From Acanthosoma haemorrhoidale (lineage: Eukaryota; Arthropoda; Insecta; Hemiptera; Acanthosomatidae): 64,000 nt of DNA. The position numbers and the translations under genes are program-made. The stretch is from assembly GCA_930367205.1 (NCBI GenBank), contig OV884009.1, positions 84,341,189-84,405,188 on the forward strand. The letters run 5' to 3'. Each line of letters begins with the position of its first letter. Position 1 is the first letter of the stretch. Below are positions 42,930 through 52,500 of this stretch, one piece after another. The notes under the pieces were generated by a model. It saw only the letters and a program-made list of their open reading frames with translations. It was not told the DNA's origin and searched no databases.

Positions 42930-43717
42930 GAGATGTAATAAAAAGTATTTCCCCATGATTTTGGGCAGGGTATACAATTATCTTCAATTCCTCATAAACT
43001 ATATGTAATTTGTTTATTGTCTTTTTGAACTATAATTACTAAAATTTATTAAAACTATCATCGTTTCCGCAACATGTGTTTCTTTTTTTTAACGCATTAT
43101 CATGCGTATATCTTTTGCAAGGTAAATAGATAAAGATGCTGGTCTTTGAGGGCAAAATATTGACACTGATGATGTGTAAAATAATACGGTGTAAAGAGTA
43201 CGGTATCAAATTGAAGCTCTCAGCGTTTTAATTAAGAATGAATAATATGTATTAGGAATTTAGTGGGCAGTACAGACAAAAAGTCATTAAATGCACTCTT
43301 CCTTAATTGTACATAATTGCAATTCATCACACTTGATTTGTTTTATCGATGCTTGAATGGCTTAAACGAGGTCAAATCGCATTTCGACATATTGACGAAC
43401 GATGATCCCTCCATACCTGCTTGAAGGTGAAGTAGCTTCTTCCGGCCTTTACAGTCTAATGAATCTACTGCCAAATCCCCTCCTTGGAAAACGTAATGGT
43501 GCACTTAGGCTGCACAGTGACTACTGGGATGTCTGTAACGGTTGTTACTTAAGGAACTTGAAACGTAACTAACGAAGCTTGACCTCAGTACGGTACAAAG
43601 GGGTGCTGGAGTACTCGAGCAACACTACTTATAATTTAACTATATATCATATATAAGTACATACACCATTTATAGATGTAATCATACACCATACAATACA
43701 CATTCACCATTTATAGA
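42930..43717. other. Unassigned spacer
   Basis: AT-rich, with a somewhat GC-richer patch at 43390-43620 that has no recognisable coding frame. Confidence 0.4.
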
Positions 43718-43897
43718 AGTTAATGTTTATTGAATTACAAGCTAAGAAAGGTTGGTAATAAGAACACGTAGAACGTTATAACAAGACTGCTTTATTTAGA
43801 CCAAGATACCTCTATCTATAGGTATTACCTGTAAACATATACAAATAACATATGTTTGGGGATTAAGGCTGGGCACTAGCGGCGCCTGGACTTAACT
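43718..43897 (-). repeat. 3' LTR (180 bp)
   Basis: On the minus strand AGTTAAGTCCAGGCGCC ... ATTAACT. One difference from 48822-49001 (caaata/cagata). Confidence 0.95.
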
Positions 43898-43909
43898 CCC
43901 CCCCACCAG
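43898..43909 (-). other. Polypurine tract
   Basis: tggtgggggggg-type purine run on the minus strand, abutting the 3' LTR. Confidence 0.8.
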
Positions 43910-44292
43910 TTTACGAACACCCATTCGCAAACTTTGAAGTCCAACACTCGGACGTCTTAGTCCATTCAAATAATGCTCCGCTAATGTTACAAAGGAGCAA
44001 AGGCCAGCCCCGCCCGTACCCAGCTTGTAATCTCTCACATTAAGCTCTAATCCTATAAAACGTAAAAACCAACTGTCACTTGTAAACAAAAAACATAAAA
44101 GAAAACTTTGACTTTAAAAAAAAAACAATACTTCTGTGGGAAAAATCACATAACTATAACTATTTACAATGTTCCTTGCGTGTATGCTGCGAGGACACTC
44201 CAGCTCATTCCTGATCTACAACCTCCCCCCCTGGTGGAAGCTTTAACTGTTCTATGTGGACATTTCGCCGCTTCTTAGGGGGTCGTATACTC

Positions 44293-47200
44293 TCAATTGT
44301 CACGACGTTTTTTATAGACGATAGTCCCGATTTCAAGTTCCCCCATTCGATCCCGGACTTTGAGGTTTTCCCGTTCCACTCGTCTCGCTTTGTCCCTCGT
44401 TATCCTTTCTCGGACTTTGTCGCATATTTTCCTCAAACCGACAGTATTACTCGCCATTTTCTCCGCCATTCCCTTGTCTGCTACCGTCTCTGCCCCATTT
44501 CTCCGTCTTTCACGAAGCCCAAAGAGGATCTCGAACGGGGAGAACCCCGTCGCGGTGTGGATCGAATGATTGTAAGCGGCCACCGCCTTCGGCATTGCCT
44601 CATTCGCCGGCAGACCCTTTTCCGCGTGATATACCCGCATGTGGTCACTCAGGGTGCTGTGCAATCTTTCTATCCCTCCTCTACTCTTAGGGTGCCCTGG
44701 GGTATTAAGATGCCAAGAGACATCGAGAGTCTTCATTTCTTTTCGGATGTTGGCATTGTCAAATTCTCTGCCCCCATCCGACGAGATCCGGTCTGGTACT
44801 CCGTAAAACTGGAACCAGGTATTTAATGCCAGCATTACCGCGTCTGATGACCGATCTTGCACCGGGTGCGCCATGGCCACTTTGCTAAAGCTGTCGATTG
44901 TGGTAACCCACTTATACCCCCTCCAAGTGAAGGTATCCACTTGTAAGTCAATCAACGGTGTCTCGGCGGTGGGCGATTCTTCTTGTCGCCCCCGTGGCGG
45001 ATGTCTGTCATACTTCGTAGTGAGACAAACTGCACATGCCCCTATCATTTCTTGTATGCTCTTTTTCATTCCCCACCAAAAGTACCTCCGCCGCAACGCT
45101 TGCAACGTTTCCTGAACTCCACGGTGGTTCGTTTTTCCTTGGTGATAGGCCAGCGTCACTTCCAGCTGCTGTTCTCTGTCTTTGAGTGTCTCCACCATCG
45201 ACGTGCACCGAATAAATATCCTATCCACTCCAAGTTGTTCCGTTCGCCAGAGTCTACGAATTTTCTCCCAAATAGTCACATTCCCTACAAATACATGATG
45301 GGTCTTTCCGGGTTCCGAGGCATCTTTCAATGCACGGCAAATTTGGTCGTTCCTAACCCCTGGTGGCGACCAAATCGTCGCGATTTTACTTCTCCCATAA
45401 CTGTCATATGCGATCTGCAGCCACCCTGAGGTCTTGGATTTCCAAATGATCTGCCGTCTTTTGTCGTTCACGATCCCTTCTGTTACTTCCATTTCAACAG
45501 GTCTTTCGGCGGCGGAACCTTCCTCTTCAAGGGTTTCCTCACCTTCGCTATCTCCTCGCGTACCGAGGCTTCCATCCTCCCCGGGTGTCCATTCCCGGAG
45601 AAACTGTTGGTTTTCCCCAGATGGTTCCCCTTCTTCCAATGCATTCACAGTAATGGCTCTGGACAGCCAGTCTGCCACTACGTTCTCTTTCCCGGGTTTA
45701 TATATGATCTCCATATTGTACTGGGACAAAAACTCTTTCCACCTCGTGACCCGCGCCGAGGACTCCTTTAACTTTCCTACCCATTGTAGGGGTCTGTGGT
45801 CGGTGTGAACACGGAAATTTCTGCCGAAGACATATGGGCGGAAATGGTCTATAGCCCAGACGATACCTAGGAGCTCTCTCTCTAGAGCACTATACCGCGC
45901 TTCCGTTTCTGTGAGCCGTCGACTAGCGTACGCCACCGGGCGCTCCCCACCGTCTCTCTCCTGCGACAAAACTGCCCCCAGTGCGTATTCGCTGGCATCA
46001 GTGGTGATTGTGAAGGGATGTTGGAAATCGGGAAATGCTAATATTGGTTCCTCTTGTAAGCTAGACATACATTTCCGGATGTTCTGCTCCATGATTGGGG
46101 TAATTACCACCCTCGCTCCCTTTCGCAGTAAATTATTAATAGGCACCAGGTATGCCGCCATGTCCGGCACAAATCTTCTGTAATAATTAAGCGTCCCCAG
46201 AAGTCGACGGATCCCCTTTACATCTGTGGGCACCACCATCCTTCTAATCGCCTCGACCTTCGTAGAGTCTGGCTTAACCCCCTCCTGTGAGATGGTGTGG
46301 CCCAAAAAATTGATTTTTTTCTTCCCCAACAGAGACTTCTCCATGGACAATTTTAATCCGAATTCGCGGACTCTTTGAAATACACTTCTTAGGTGCTCAA
46401 CGTGCTCTGCCTCCGTTCTGCTGAAAACTAACAGATCGTCCATGTAGACCTGGCATACCGCTTCGTCTATTCCCCTCAAAAATTCATCCATTAGGCGTTG
46501 AAAGGTAATCGGGGCGTTTTTCAGTCCAAATGGCATCCTGGTAAATTGATAATGCCCCCTCTCAAATGTAAAGGCCGTTTTGTCTTGGTCGTTCGCACTC
46601 ATCTTGATCTGGTGATAGCCTGCCTTTAGATCTAGGGTACTAAATATTGTCACCCCGTTCAATCTGTCTAATATGTCCTCAAATCGGGGAATAGGATACT
46701 TCTCGTCCGTCGTGTTCTCGTTTAACTTCCGATAATCGATAACTACCCTGTATTTCTCCGTCTCGTCCCCAGGTCTATTTTTCTTCCTCACTGCCCATAG
46801 AGGACTGTTATATGGCGAAGTGCTATCAATTATAATCCCTTGCCGTTTAAGACTCTCTAGCTCCTCTCTAATATGCCTACGTAGTGCCTGCGGATATCGT
46901 CTCTCTTTCACGTATGTGACGCGTTCTTTCTTTAACTGGATCTCGTGGACCGTCTTCCCAGTCGCTCCTAGCGTGTCTCCCTCTACGTAAAAAATATCCT
47001 CAAACTCCCTCTGTAGGCCTTCCCTCCAGCCCTCTATTTTATTAACCACCCCTATCCGCGCTCTTCCGTCCCATATAGTCCTTTGACATTTATATTCCAC
47101 TTTCCCCAACTTAATGTTCCATTTTTCCCCGATATTCTCCACACGCGCGCCTACCTTCCCCAACATGTCACACCCAACTATCACCTGGTACTCCCGCGGC

Positions 47201-47511
47201 ATGTTTCCTACGATATGTATCTTTAGATCTCCCCCTTTCTTCGCCCACCTATTTAGCCCTATGACTAACTCTCCCACTACCTCGCAAGGGCCTCCCAGGG
47301 TGATTAAACTACAATTACATACCTGAATCTGGAGTGCCCTCTCTCCGCCATACAGATTCTCCAGCGCTCCGCGGGACATAATGGTGTTGGTGCTTCCCGT
47401 GTCCACCAGACACATCTCTCCTCCTTTGACCCTAATTATTGGCAACGCACACATCCTCTCCCGAATTGCATTACATCTCAGGATGCGGTCGCCTCTCTGC
47501 CAACACGCTCC
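44293..47511 (-). CDS. pol: Pol polyprotein (protease-RT-RNase H-integrase), translated past the gag UGA
   Basis: The frame is continuous with gag. The first ATG is at 47454 (MCALPIIRVKGGEMCLVDTG), but the open frame begins right after the UGA, with 19 codons before it. Protease: CLVDTGSTNTIM (about residues 16-27 from the ATG). RT: YRVVIDYRKLNENTTDEKYP, FSTLDLKAGYHQIKM, QVYMDDLLVFSRT (catalytic YMDD at about 46440-46450). RNase H: TITTDASEYALGAVLS and VHTDHRPLQWV. Integrase: YHQGKTNHRGVQ...CAVCLTTK (HHCC), DLQVDTFTWRG, ISSDGGREFDN, KSRGGIERLHS (D, D, E). The C-terminus ends in a basic tail (IGTIVYKKRRDN). All catalytic residues are present. There is no frameshift signal, so expression should require UGA readthrough or reinitiation. 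Confidence 0.92.
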   Translation of the reverse strand, partial: GACWQRGDRILRCNAIRERMCALPIIRVKGGEMCLVDTGSTNTIMSRGALENLYGGERALQIQVCNCSLITLGGPCEVVGELVIGLNRWAKKGGDLKIHIVGNMPREYQVIVGCDMLGKVGARVENIGEKWNIKLGKVEYKCQRTIWDGRARIGVVNKIEGWREGLQREFEDIFYVEGDTLGATGKTVHEIQLKKERVTYVKERRYPQALRRHIREELESLKRQGIIIDSTSPYNSPLWAVRKKNRPGDETEKYRVVIDYRKLNENTTDEKYPIPRFEDILDRLNGVTIFSTLDLKAGYHQIKMSANDQDKTAFTFERGHYQFTRMPFGLKNAPITFQRLMDEFLRGIDEAVCQVYMDDLLVFSRTEAEHVEHLRSVFQRVREFGLKLSMEKSLLGKKKINFLGHTISQEGVKPDSTKVEAIRRMVVPTDVKGIRRLLGTLNYYRRFVPDMAAYLVPINNLLRKGARVVITPIMEQNIRKCMSSLQEEPILAFPDFQHPFTITTDASEYALGAVLSQERDGGERPVAYASRRLTETEARYSALERELLGIVWAIDHFRPYVFGRNFRVHTDHRPLQWVGKLKESSARVTRWKEFLSQYNMEIIYKPGKENVVADWLSRAITVNALEEGEPSGENQQFLREWTPGEDGSLGTRGDSEGEETLEEEGSAAERPVEMEVTEGIVNDKRRQIIWKSKTSGWLQIAYDSYGRSKIATIWSPPGVRNDQICRALKDASEPGKTHHVFVGNVTIWEKIRRLWRTEQLGVDRIFIRCTSMVETLKDREQQLEVTLAYHQGKTNHRGVQETLQALRRRYFWWGMKKSIQEMIGACAVCLTTKYDRHPPRGRQEESPTAETPLIDLQVDTFTWRGYKWVTTIDSFSKVAMAHPVQDRSSDAVMLALNTWFQFYGVPDRISSDGGREFDNANIRKEMKTLDVSWHLNTPGHPKSRGGIERLHSTLSDHMRVYHAEKGLPANEAMPKAVAAYNHSIHTATGFSPFEILFGLRERRRNGAETVADKGMAEKMASNTVGLRKICDKVRERITRDKARRVERENLKVRDRMGELEIGTIVYKKRRDN

Positions 47512-47514
47512 TCA
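47512..47514 (-). promoter_or_regulatory. In-frame UGA between gag and pol (predicted readthrough site)
   Basis: The context is GAA GCC TGA GGA GCG. The same GCC-TGA-GGA stands at the equivalent point in the other element (19952-19950), followed in both by a QRG tripeptide and, 22-23 codons on, by PIIRV in the same frame. A weak hairpin (CATC-CTGA-GATG) lies about 30 nt downstream. Confidence 0.65.
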
Positions 47515-48726
47515 GGCTTCATCACGTTGCTCCCATCTACGTGACTCGACCTTCTGCCCTGTCTGTCTCCTGTTTCTGCTGCGCCTCGCTTCTTCTCCTT
47601 CAGTTCCCGAAGTCCCTGATGACTCATCTTCTGATGATCCACTCTCCCCATGTGTCATGCTCCGTCTCTCTCTTACTTCTTGAGTGTTTACCTCCATTGG
47701 TTCTGGTCGTTGGTATTCTCTCCTCCGGAAGATATACGGGCAATGCCTCGCGATGTGTCCTTCCTCGCCACACTCAAAACATTTTGTTCGAGGACACTGT
47801 GCCACTAAATGTCCTGCCTTCCTACATCCGTGGCATTTTCTTTCTTCCCTGGGCGGGGCATACCTCGGTCTCGTTCCTCTAAATCTTCTTTCTCCTGTCG
47901 TTCCCTTGTCTCTGCCAATAACGGACGTTTCTGGTCTCCTCCAGGTTGGTTTCAGGGTCCGGGTTCTTTTGTATGCAACTCGGCTCCACTCATTGTCGAC
48001 GTCTTGCACCCTCACTTCTTCCTCCTTGGCACTAGTGTCGATCATTGATTGTGCACACTCCGAGAACGAGCGCTCATCAGAGAATCCTTCCTTTCTTCCT
48101 GTCTCCTTGGCCAGTTGCACTTTTAGAATTGTGGATAAGAATCCCATTCTACCCTCCACCTCTTCTCTCATCCCTCCCTTCCTCATACCCTCCCTAATCG
48201 ACTCTCTCATCTTCTCCGTTATCTTATTGAAACGGACTACTAACCCCGCAGCATATTGCCCGTTACTTTGTCTTGGGGACTTTGTCTCCCTAAACATTTG
48301 GAATATGTCCTCCTCGGGAGTCCATCGTCCTCCTCCGTACGCCTTCTTCAATCTCATCTTAATTAATTCCCACGGGGTTTCTTCATCTGCCTGAATTTGA
48401 TTCAGTATACTTCTCTTGACCCGACATATCAGGGCCGCCTTCAACGATTCCGCGTCTCTGGGATCTATTAAATTTTCTTCTGCTTTAGCTCCAATTAAAG
48501 CTATGAGACGGTCTCCTCCTTTTAGGAAATGGTTCAGCTCACCCAGTTCCCCAGTGAATCTCTCCAGCTCCGCAACAGCCTTCCTCAGATCCTGGGTATT
48601 CATCGCTTTTACCCTCATCAGCGCGAGCGCCGTGGCATGAACTTCTGGCATAGTTCCCACTCTTCTAATATCTGCTCCCTCTACGAGATTCAAGACGGGC
48701 TGTCTCAAAACTCCTCCTTCAGTCAT
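47512..48726 (-). CDS. gag: Gag polyprotein of the 43718 element
   Basis: A 404-residue frame starting MTEGGVLRQPVLNLVEGADI. The capsid-like region contains LERFTGELGELNHFLKG, CRVKRSILNQIQADEETPWE and WTPEEDIFQMFRETKSPRQS. Two zinc knuckles, CHGCRKAGHLVAQC and CFECGEEGHIARHC (about residues 295-322), bind RNA. The C-terminal 60 residues are Arg/Glu/Ser-rich (for example RSMTHGESGSSEDESSGTSG) and end at UGA. It is collinear with the gag at 27252-26410 and with the decayed gag at 20897-19950, so three lineages of one element group coexist here. It would form the virus-like particle, and ribosomes passing the UGA would make Gag-Pol. Confidence 0.92.
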   Translation of the reverse strand: MTEGGVLRQPVLNLVEGADIRRVGTMPEVHATALALMRVKAMNTQDLRKAVAELERFTGELGELNHFLKGGDRLIALIGAKAEENLIDPRDAESLKAALICRVKRSILNQIQADEETPWELIKMRLKKAYGGGRWTPEEDIFQMFRETKSPRQSNGQYAAGLVVRFNKITEKMRESIREGMRKGGMREEVEGRMGFLSTILKVQLAKETGRKEGFSDERSFSECAQSMIDTSAKEEEVRVQDVDNEWSRVAYKRTRTLKPTWRRPETSVIGRDKGTTGERRFRGTRPRYAPPREERKCHGCRKAGHLVAQCPRTKCFECGEEGHIARHCPYIFRRREYQRPEPMEVNTQEVRERRSMTHGESGSSEDESSGTSGTEGEEARRSRNRRQTGQKVESRRWEQRDEA

Positions 48727-48807
48727 CTTCTCTCTTTCGCGTATAGAAGAAAAAAAAACAAAAAAAAATTACGTTCGCACTCGATAACTCTCTTTCTCCA
48801 CGGTTCA

Positions 48808-48822
48808 CGGGTTTCGGCACCA
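48808..48822 (-). other. Primer-binding site, tRNA-Phe
   Basis: cgggtttcggcacca on the plus strand equals the last 15 nt of animal tRNA-Phe. It directly abuts the 5' LTR. Confidence 0.88.
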
Positions 48823-49001
48823 GTTAATGTTTATTGAATTACAAGCTAAGAAAGGTTGGTAATAAGAACACGTAGAACGTTATAACAAGACTGCTTTATT
48901 TAGACCAAGATACCTCTATCTATAGGTATTACCTGTAAACATATACAGATAACATATGTTTGGGGATTAAGGCTGGGCACTAGCGGCGCCTGGACTTAAC
49001 T
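48822..49001 (-). repeat. 5' LTR (180 bp)
   Basis: The partner of 43718-43897. TAGA follows at 49002-49005. Confidence 0.95.
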
Positions 49002-49079
49002 TAGATTTAATTATATACCGTGCATATGTACATACATGCATATATATACTACTCATAGATGTAAATGTATATATATATA

Positions 49080-49269
49080 AGTTAAAGCCAGAGGCAAGTC
49101 TATGTTGGAAACTAATTAATACGATCATGGGATGTAAACTACCCATGATCCTGTATATGTTGGATTATTAGAGGCAATAAAGCAGTATTTTACAGAAGCT
49201 TGAGAGTGTCGTTTATTTTCTCCCTTTTCTTTATTTTCTTTAATCAAACTTATCCACCGACGACTAATT
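49080..49269 (+). repeat. Solo LTR of the 26407-27558 family
   Basis: agttaaagccagaggcaag ... ccgacgactaatt, with an aataaa in the middle (ggcaataaagcag). TATA flanks both sides (49076-49079 and 49270-49273) within a TA-rich stretch. Confidence 0.85.
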
Positions 49270-49286
49270 TATATATATATATAATT

Positions 49287-49502
49287 AATTAATTGCTCGC
49301 ACAAAATCTCTTTCTAAAAAGCACTTTATTAGAATAGAATATATAAAGGTTACAGAGGGGCTGGCCGATTATAAGCGCGTCAGAGACTAGTTAATTACTG
49401 CTACATAGATACGAGCAGACTGATCCTTAGCCTTTGCCTTATATAGTGTGAGGAGAGGGGGTGATGTTTGTTCAGATAGGAGAGGTTCCTGATCCTTTAA
49501 CT
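49287..49502 (-). repeat. Solo LTR of a further family (about 216 bp)
   Basis: On the minus strand it starts AGTTAAAGGATCAGGAAC. It has a TATA box (cactatataaggc) followed by an initiator-like tcagtctg and an AATAAA (ctaataaagtgc), then ends near gcgagcaattaatt. This LTR-like order and the AGTTAA start fit the group. No internal region or second copy is in the window. Confidence 0.6.
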
Positions 49503-49505
49503 GTA

Positions 49506-49585
49506 TGTTATGGCTAGTGGCAAGACAATGTTAAGCCTAATACCACAAGGCCTCGTGTAAACAAAGCCTGATAGAGGATGAGAAG
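49506..49585 (+). repeat. Truncated LTR of the 16888-21226 family
   Basis: tgttatggctagtggcaag ... gaggatgagaag matches the first 80 bp of the LTR at 21226-21052 (inverse) and then stops. Confidence 0.85.
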
Positions 49586-49589
49586 ATTC

Positions 49590-52500
49590 CATTTCTCAGT
49601 CTTGAGTAATCCTTCAGGATCACTGTATAACTTAGTAAGCTTTCACATATTTGTCGTGTGTAATGTCAAATTATTTATAATATGTTATTATTATTTGTTG
49701 TTTAATTATTTTGTTAATTGTATTGCATTTAGATATAAATATGGGTTCAGAGTAATTAAACTGTATTTGCTCAAAACTGCTTATTAGAGGTTGTTTTAGG
49801 GGCGACAGTTCGTTGTCTATACAGAAAAACTGTTATTGTTTAGTTTAAAAGGTGTGTTCCATAATTGTTTGTGACAAAGTTTTAGATTGGAAAATGGGTT
49901 TCCTTATAAACAAAATATATGGTTGTGCTAGTTATTTATTTTATTGAGAGGGCTACTATGCCCAAGATGGATTACCCACCATTCCAACCCAGGTTACCTC
50001 ATTGATTTAATTTTTCATGTTTCAATAATTCTCTCCCCGCACGGGCCTCAGTCTAAAATTTTAAGGGTATATTAAACATTTTGGGCCATGCTCTATATAT
50101 TTCTGTTAAGATATTGCTTTAATACGATATCTAATAATATTTACTATAATAACAGAAAGTATATAAAAACAAATTAAACGTTGACAAACACCCCGTATCT
50201 ATCAACTGATACTCTCTACCTGTGAATTATAAAATTTACGGATTCATAGCTAATATGATATAATAGATTTAAAGTTCTGAATTAGTTGCTGCAGCTAATT
50301 GTCTAAGAAATCCATATATGATAGAAGGACTATAGACTACTTCTTCGTACCTTATTGCAAGTATAGTTCACCCCTTTTATATGCTTCATCAATTATTCAA
50401 TTATGGAATCAAACACGTGTTAACAAAACCATTATGGGGTATTTGATGGTTTAAAAGGGTCCACCGCGACAGGTACTTTATTCAATTATATACTGCCCAT
50501 AGAAATTACACTGAAAAGAAGAATCCACAAGTAAAAAAGAAAATCAAAGCGAAGTCAAAGAATTGACTACAAAAGATTTCCTTTGCCTAACGACGCCCCT
50601 TACTATAAAGGAGAAATCATTATCGAAAAGAGGATTCATTTTAATGTTTTTACAAGGCTTAATCTTTCAATATAAGCAATAGAAAAACTTCATTGAAGAT
50701 TGTTTTTTCACATTTATTTCTACAGCCATACATTGCAGCAATAAAGTTATATTTTAACTACTCAGTACATTAAGAATATAATTGAATTTTCTTCGTTTTC
50801 ATCGTATATCTTATTAAGCTGCAAGTTAAATAAAGAGATAGGATCTACTTTCAAATTCTTTCAAGTTCAAATTCTGAACTATTGAATAAATACTTCACAT
50901 CATCTCAAAATATGATTGTTAAGTATTTTGTTTAAAATACGATAATATCGAATATAAAGAAAAGTAAACAAGACAGAATTAACGCTAAATCTTTTATTTT
51001 GTCAGTATATGTTAAAAAATACAGTTTAAATAAAATTGTTGTAAACAATTTTATTCGGTAAAAATTAAACGAAACTCCAAAGGAACTGATTCGAATATTA
51101 ACTTTATAATATAATAATGCTAAAAATGTATTATTTAATATAATGAAAGAATAAGCGACTTAGTTTAAGGTGTAGTTTTTCAATATGAAATTTAACGATG
51201 CACTACTGAAAAATTTAGACAATGTACAATTTGCTTACCACGTGGTTGAGGATCTAGCGTAGTATCCTATCCTACCTATGGTAATCATTGGATAGAAGGA
51301 TGTTTAGGAAGCCAGAATGTGAATACTTAAGGAGTATCAGGCGTTTCTGATGTCTGAAAACCAGTCTAATATAAACACTAAAGTCTAAAATGATTTACAA
51401 AGAGTACGAATTACTTTAGCAATATGAATTCACTCTGAAAAAACCACAAGCAGCTAAGTCCGGGGTTCGCATAGAGAAAAAGCATGTAGCTACTACCCTA
51501 AAGTATAATAGGGCCAGGAGACCCTTAAGCTTAAAGTAAATTATAATTATACTGCAGTAGCCTAAACATCAGGTCAGTAAATTTTATAATCTAACTTTGT
51601 TTTAATTATTGCAATTTTTGTATATTCAGCTCTAACTTTGTTTCTGCGCTATTTCTTAAGGATATACCGTGGTTTAAGACTAACATAGGCATAACATCAC
51701 AAATGTCTAAAACGTTACTATACAAAAATTGATAAGATTTAGCTAGTCGAAATGGAAAAAGAATAGAGCAAATTTTATTGTCACTTTTATTTTTCATTAC
51801 CCCTTAAGTAATTACCCCTAAGTATTCGACTTAGAATGTGTTCCTTTAAAACGTCAACTTTATTCAAACCGTTTCATAACAGGAGGTTTATTAAGATACT
51901 GTCGTTTGCATAAATACTTAAAATAATTAAATACATAAAATAATTTTTATATGCCCCTACCTTCATTCTTTTTCGCACAAATCTGTATGAGCCAGAGTGT
52001 ACTTTTCAAAAATTGTTCGCATTGCTTCGCTGAATTTGTTATAAATTACAGTAATCCAACATATCAAGTTTCCGACATACTTTGAATACTCAGACATTCC
52101 CAAGGAATTTTTAAAATAAATAAGTAGAGTATCAGAAAATTTCACATATAAAAAATTATAATAAAAATGTGAAATTAAAAAAAAATCATAAAATGGATTT
52201 TGTTCATTAAGATAAAAGAAAAGTATAAGTTTTTATCTAATTCTTTTTTCTGAGTGTTTTTATCCACCATGATAGCTACCTAAATAGTGTATGTTCATTA
52301 GCATAGTTTTTCAGAGGATATTAAATTAGATAGCGGAAGTGTGAAAATCGTAGGTGATTTTGGCGTGCCCGCCAATTGGCAAGCGTCCCAGATTTTTTTT
52401 ATGATACTTTTCTTACCGTGTAGACATATTCCTTATTTCAAACCGTGTACCTTTCACTACTCTAGTCAAAGTACGCTAGGAGAACTTTGAGCACACTAAG

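Larger units (their letters stand above)
43718..49001 (-). mobile_element. Nearly intact Ty3/gypsy retrotransposon with gag-UGA-pol (5,284 bp)
   Basis: Two 180-bp LTRs (43718-43897, 48822-49001) differ by one base in my reading. The 4-bp target duplication TAGA lies at 43714-43717 and 49002-49005. Its PBS matches tRNA-Phe and a polypurine tract ggtgggggg precedes the 3' LTR on the minus strand. Gag (404 codons) and pol (1,053 codons from its first ATG) are in one frame, separated by a single UGA, with no other disabling change. There is no env. LTR ends AGTTAA/TTAACT and the 4-bp duplication resemble insect gypsy-group elements. Coding regions are GC-richer than the surroundings. Confidence 0.93.

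Noticed and set aside
44254..48837. Many plus-strand open frames up to 236 codons across the 43718 element
   Set aside because: They are complementary-strand shadows of the GC-rich gag and pol genes. None has recognisable domains.
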